In this document: positions 14,661-17,115 of the stretch, in pieces
Position numbering within the stretch: the stretch's first letter is position 1
Layout of the letters: each line of letters starts with the position of its first letter
Assembly (NCBI GenBank): GCA_003488415.1
Contig: DNLQ01000079.1
Coordinates: 1 to 17,115, forward strand
Length of the DNA: 17,115 nucleotides
Source: Ruminococcus sp.
Lineage (GTDB): Bacteria; Bacillota; Clostridia; Oscillospirales; Ruminococcaceae
Direction of reading: 5' to 3'
The notes under the pieces: model-generated
What the model was told of the DNA's origin: nothing
The model's database searches: none
The model's input: only the letters and a program-made list of their open reading frames with translations
Position numbers and translations under genes: made by a program

Positions 14661-15452
14661 TCACAGTTCCCCGAAGGCTTCGTCTACAAGCCTGCGGAAG
14701 TCCTGAGCCGGCAAAGCCGCTGAGTCCTCTCCTGTAGTCAGCTTCACCAGGTATTCTATATTTCCGCTGCCGCCCTTTACCGGCGACCACGTATATTTCT
14801 CAGGTACAAGCCCTATACTGCGGGCAAAGCTGTCGATCTCATTGAGTACCCTGACGTGTACCTTTCTGTCCTTTACTATGCCGTGCTTGCCTATATCCTT
14901 CCGTCCAGCCTCAAACTGAGGCTTTATAAGTATAGCCGCACAGCCGTTCTCCTTCATTAGCTCCCGAATCACCGGAAGTACCGGTGCAAGGGAAATAAAC
15001 GAGACATCTGCACAGATAAAATCTGCCCTTCCGCCTGTGTTCTCCGGAGAGAGACTGCGTATATCAGTGCCTTCCATATTTACTACACGGCTGTCGCTGC
15101 GGAGAGTATCTGCAAGCTGACCGTGTCCAACATCTACAGCATATACCCTTTCTGCGCCTCTTTTCAGCAGAAGATCAGTGAAACCGCCTGTGGAGGCTCC
15201 GATGTCGATACATACCATGCCTTCCGGATCAATGCCGAATACATCCAGTGCCTTTTCCAGTTTCAATGCGCCCCTGCCTACGTACAACTCCTGCTCTGAA
15301 GAGCTTATCTCGTCACCCTCAGCCACCTCAGCCGAAGCCTTCCTTGCAGTCCTTCCGTTGACTGTCACAGCACCTGCGGAGATCATCTCCTTGGCACGCT
15401 CACGGCTGCGGGCTATTCCTCTTGCCACAAGCTCTGCGTCAAGTCTTGCCAT
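14661..15452 (-). CDS. tlyA: TlyA family rRNA (cytidine-2'-O)-methyltransferase
   Basis: SAM-dependent enzyme of the TlyA/hemolysin A family, known to 2'-O-methylate cytidines in 16S and/or 23S rRNA and to affect sensitivity to capreomycin-type antibiotics. The N-terminal S4 RNA-binding domain (about 1-58) begins MARLDAELVARGIARSRERAKEMI. The methyltransferase domain follows, with the SAM-binding loop CIDIGASTGGFTDLLLKRGA (81-100), then VYAVDVGHGQL, and the RrmJ-like catalytic residues in GALKLEKAL (K64), ADVSFISL, LIKPQFE and GNIEYLV. The 263 residues are normal. Its start lies 14 nt inside the end of dxs, so the two are translationally coupled. Whether it modifies one or both rRNAs cannot be told from sequence. 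Confidence 0.95.
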   Translation of the reverse strand: MARLDAELVARGIARSRERAKEMISAGAVTVNGRTARKASAEVAEGDEISSSEQELYVGRGALKLEKALDVFGIDPEGMVCIDIGASTGGFTDLLLKRGAERVYAVDVGHGQLADTLRSDSRVVNMEGTDIRSLSPENTGGRADFICADVSFISLAPVLPVIRELMKENGCAAILIKPQFEAGRKDIGKHGIVKDRKVHVRVLNEIDSFARSIGLVPEKYTWSPVKGGSGNIEYLVKLTTGEDSAALPAQDFRRLVDEAFGEL

Positions 15453-17115
15453 CAGCCTTTATCCTCTTTTCAACGTATTCAGCCATCTTCTCACCTGTAA
15501 GTCCCAAATGGTCAAGACACTCCATGACAGATGCCTGCTTTACAAATTCGTGTATAGCTACACGGCTGTAATCTGCCGTATATCCGTTCTCTTCAAGAAG
15601 TTCGCCCAGCTTCTCGGAAATACTTCCGCAGCTCATAGCCTCCTCGAAGAAAACTATGGTATCGTATCCGTTTATCTCGCTTATTATCTCCTCAGCCAGA
15701 GGGAATATCCTTGTGAGCTTCATAACATCGCATACTATTCCCTTGCTGCCGAGGATCCTCTGAGCCTTACAGACCTCGCCGAAGCAGCGTCCGTAGGATA
15801 TAAGCAGTATTCGGCTGCCGCCGCTGGTGATGATGATATGCTCGGTGGTAAGTGTTACTGATGAACACTGTGTGTCCTCAGATCCTCTGGGATACCTTAC
15901 AGCTACAAGTCCGGTGTCCTCAAAAACCGCACGGTTAAGGCACATCTTCATTTCTTCATATCCGCAGGGGGAATATATTACCGTTCCCGGTATAGTCGTG
16001 AGCATCGGGATATCAAGCAGTCCCTGATGCGTCTCGCCGTCCTCTCCCACTATTCCTGCACGGTCTATGCCAAGCACCAGATGAAGTCCGCCGATAGCTA
16101 TATCGTGAACGAGCTGATCGTAAGCCCTTTGGAGAAATGAGGAATAGACTGCAAAGACCGGTATCATTCCCATTGAGGCAAGTCCCCCTGCAAAGGTGAC
16201 TGCGTGCTGCTCTGCTATGCCCACATCAAAGAACCGGTCAGGAAATTTCTGTGCAAAGTACTGGAGTCCTGTACCATACTTCATCGCTGCGGTTATGGCG
16301 CAGATGCTGCTGTCCATTTCGCCAAGCTCACGCAGCTTCTTTCCGAACTCAGATGAATAGGAATCCTTGGCGGATACCTCCGGATTACCGGTCTCGATAT
16401 CAAAGCGTGAGATGCCGTGATACTCACCGGGATTTGCTTCTGCCGGAAGATAACCCTTACCCTTCTTGGTCTGGACGTGTATGAACACGGGAGCGTGTAT
16501 CTTCTTTGCCATACGCATGGCTTCATCAAGGTCTTCCATTTCATGTCCGTTAATAGGTCCCAGGTAGACGAAGCCCATATCCTCGAATATTGTAGTCTGC
16601 AATACCGTTGACTTCACAACATCCTTGAAGCGCTTGATGCCCTTTGCCATTTTGTTTCCTACTGCCGGGAGCTTATTGATGTTACGCTCCACCTTACGCT
16701 TGGTATCTAGATACTTTTCTGTATTCCTCAGCTCTGTCAGATACTTTGCAAGAGAACCTACATTGCGTGAAATAGACATTTCATTGTCATTAAGGATAAC
16801 TATAAGATTGCTGACGGATTCCTTTCCTGCATTGTTCATCGCCTCGTAGAACATACCTCCGGTCATTGCGCCGTCACCTATGACTGCGACCGTATAATTA
16901 TCCTTTCCCTGGAGCTTCATGGCTTCAGCTATTCCGCAGGCAACTGATACGGAATTGCTGCTGTGTCCGGAAATACAGGTGTCATGCTCCGATTCACAGG
17001 GCTTGGGAAATCCGGAAATACCGTCCTTCTGACGAAGCGTGGAAAATCTGTCTGCTCTGCCGGTAAGTATCTTATGGACATACGCCTGATGTCCCACATC
17101 CCAGACGATCTTGTC
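15439..17115 (-). CDS. dxs: 1-deoxy-D-xylulose-5-phosphate synthase, 5' end outside window
   Basis: First enzyme of the MEP isoprenoid pathway: it joins pyruvate and glyceraldehyde-3-phosphate, with thiamine diphosphate, to DXP. The frame is open to the right edge, where it reads DKIVWDVGHQAYVHK, the conserved Dxs segment; 558 residues are visible and about 60-70 N-terminal ones are missing. In visible numbering, GDGAMTGG (80-87) and NDNEMSIS (109-116) form the TPP/Mg site. GIAEQHAVTFAGG contains the catalytic glutamate, and DRAGIVGEDGETHQG is the conserved phosphate-binding region. A GTG at 17097 lies inside a conserved motif and is not the start. It is the first visible gene of the block dxs-tlyA-nadK-argR-recN, and overlaps tlyA by 14 nt. 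Confidence 0.97.
   Translation of the reverse strand, partial: DKIVWDVGHQAYVHKILTGRADRFSTLRQKDGISGFPKPCESEHDTCISGHSSNSVSVACGIAEAMKLQGKDNYTVAVIGDGAMTGGMFYEAMNNAGKESVSNLIVILNDNEMSISRNVGSLAKYLTELRNTEKYLDTKRKVERNINKLPAVGNKMAKGIKRFKDVVKSTVLQTTIFEDMGFVYLGPINGHEMEDLDEAMRMAKKIHAPVFIHVQTKKGKGYLPAEANPGEYHGISRFDIETGNPEVSAKDSYSSEFGKKLRELGEMDSSICAITAAMKYGTGLQYFAQKFPDRFFDVGIAEQHAVTFAGGLASMGMIPVFAVYSSFLQRAYDQLVHDIAIGGLHLVLGIDRAGIVGEDGETHQGLLDIPMLTTIPGTVIYSPCGYEEMKMCLNRAVFEDTGLVAVRYPRGSEDTQCSSVTLTTEHIIITSGGSRILLISYGRCFGEVCKAQRILGSKGIVCDVMKLTRIFPLAEEIISEINGYDTIVFFEEAMSCGSISEKLGELLEENGYTADYSRVAIHEFVKQASVMECLDHLGLTGEKMAEYVEKRIKADGKT

Noticed and set aside
15178..15861. A 227-codon plus-strand open frame opposite tlyA and dxs
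   Set aside because: Antisense to conserved motifs of both enzymes; composition is typical of a shadow frame.
17095..17097. GTG as start codon of dxs
   Set aside because: The frame continues upstream to the window edge as DKIVWDVGHQ, a conserved internal Dxs segment, so the true start is outside the window.

Overview
The window reads as chromosomal DNA of a Gram-positive anaerobic Clostridia relative, most likely a Ruminococcus-like member of the Oscillospiraceae/Ruminococcaceae. This is an inference from three things: the gene order dxs-tlyA-nadK-argR-recN, which is a conserved Firmicutes housekeeping block; strong AGGAGG-type ribosome binding sites; and a ferredoxin-dependent 2-oxoacid oxidoreductase linked to an aryl-CoA ligase. 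No rRNA, tRNA, CRISPR array, insertion sequence or prophage was recognised. Nearly all of the sequence is coding, and nearly all genes lie on the minus strand.

Left part (1-3622, minus strand): an iorA-iorB-paaK operon for indolepyruvate/arylpyruvate:ferredoxin oxidoreductase and a phenylacetate-CoA ligase, the last cut by the window edge. It starts from a near-consensus promoter (TTGACA, 17 nt, TAAAAT). The enzymes interconvert aryl acetates, aryl-acetyl-CoA and aryl pyruvates. In a rumen or gut Ruminococcus this could run reductively, making phenylalanine or tryptophan from phenylacetate or indoleacetate, or oxidatively.

Middle (3700-5720, plus strand): the only plus-strand genes, an ECF-type sigma factor and an overlapping single-pass membrane protein that is probably its anti-sigma factor. 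The latter has a Pro/Ser/Thr/Ala-rich extracellular linker and a sensor-like outer domain I cannot name. The sigma leader can fold over its own Shine-Dalgarno sequence. Positions 5721-6028 have no gene but hold five inverted repeats, one of which is a good terminator for the minus-strand gene that follows.

Centre (6029-8649, minus): a divergent COG0523/CobW-type GTPase with its own promoter overlapping the stop codon of the gene upstream, then a class B penicillin-binding protein whose third catalytic motif reads KTS instead of KTG. The PBP start codon sits immediately behind a terminator-like hairpin whose 3' arm is also its ribosome binding site.

Right part (8689-17115, minus): a tightly packed run transcribed right to left: dxs (5' end outside the window), tlyA, nadK, argR, recN, a histidine-phosphatase, a cytoplasmic GH42 beta-galactosidase and dtd, ending at the hairpin before the PBP gene. 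Gaps are 14 nt or less, with several overlaps, so this is very likely one operon. The spoIVB-spo0A pair that often follows recN in spore-forming Clostridia is absent; phosphatase-GH42-dtd stands in its place.

I did not find a clearly unprecedented system. The most open items are the sigma/anti-sigma pair with its unknown sensor domain, the inverted-repeat cluster at 5791-6008, the unusual CobW-like protein and the KTS penicillin-binding protein.
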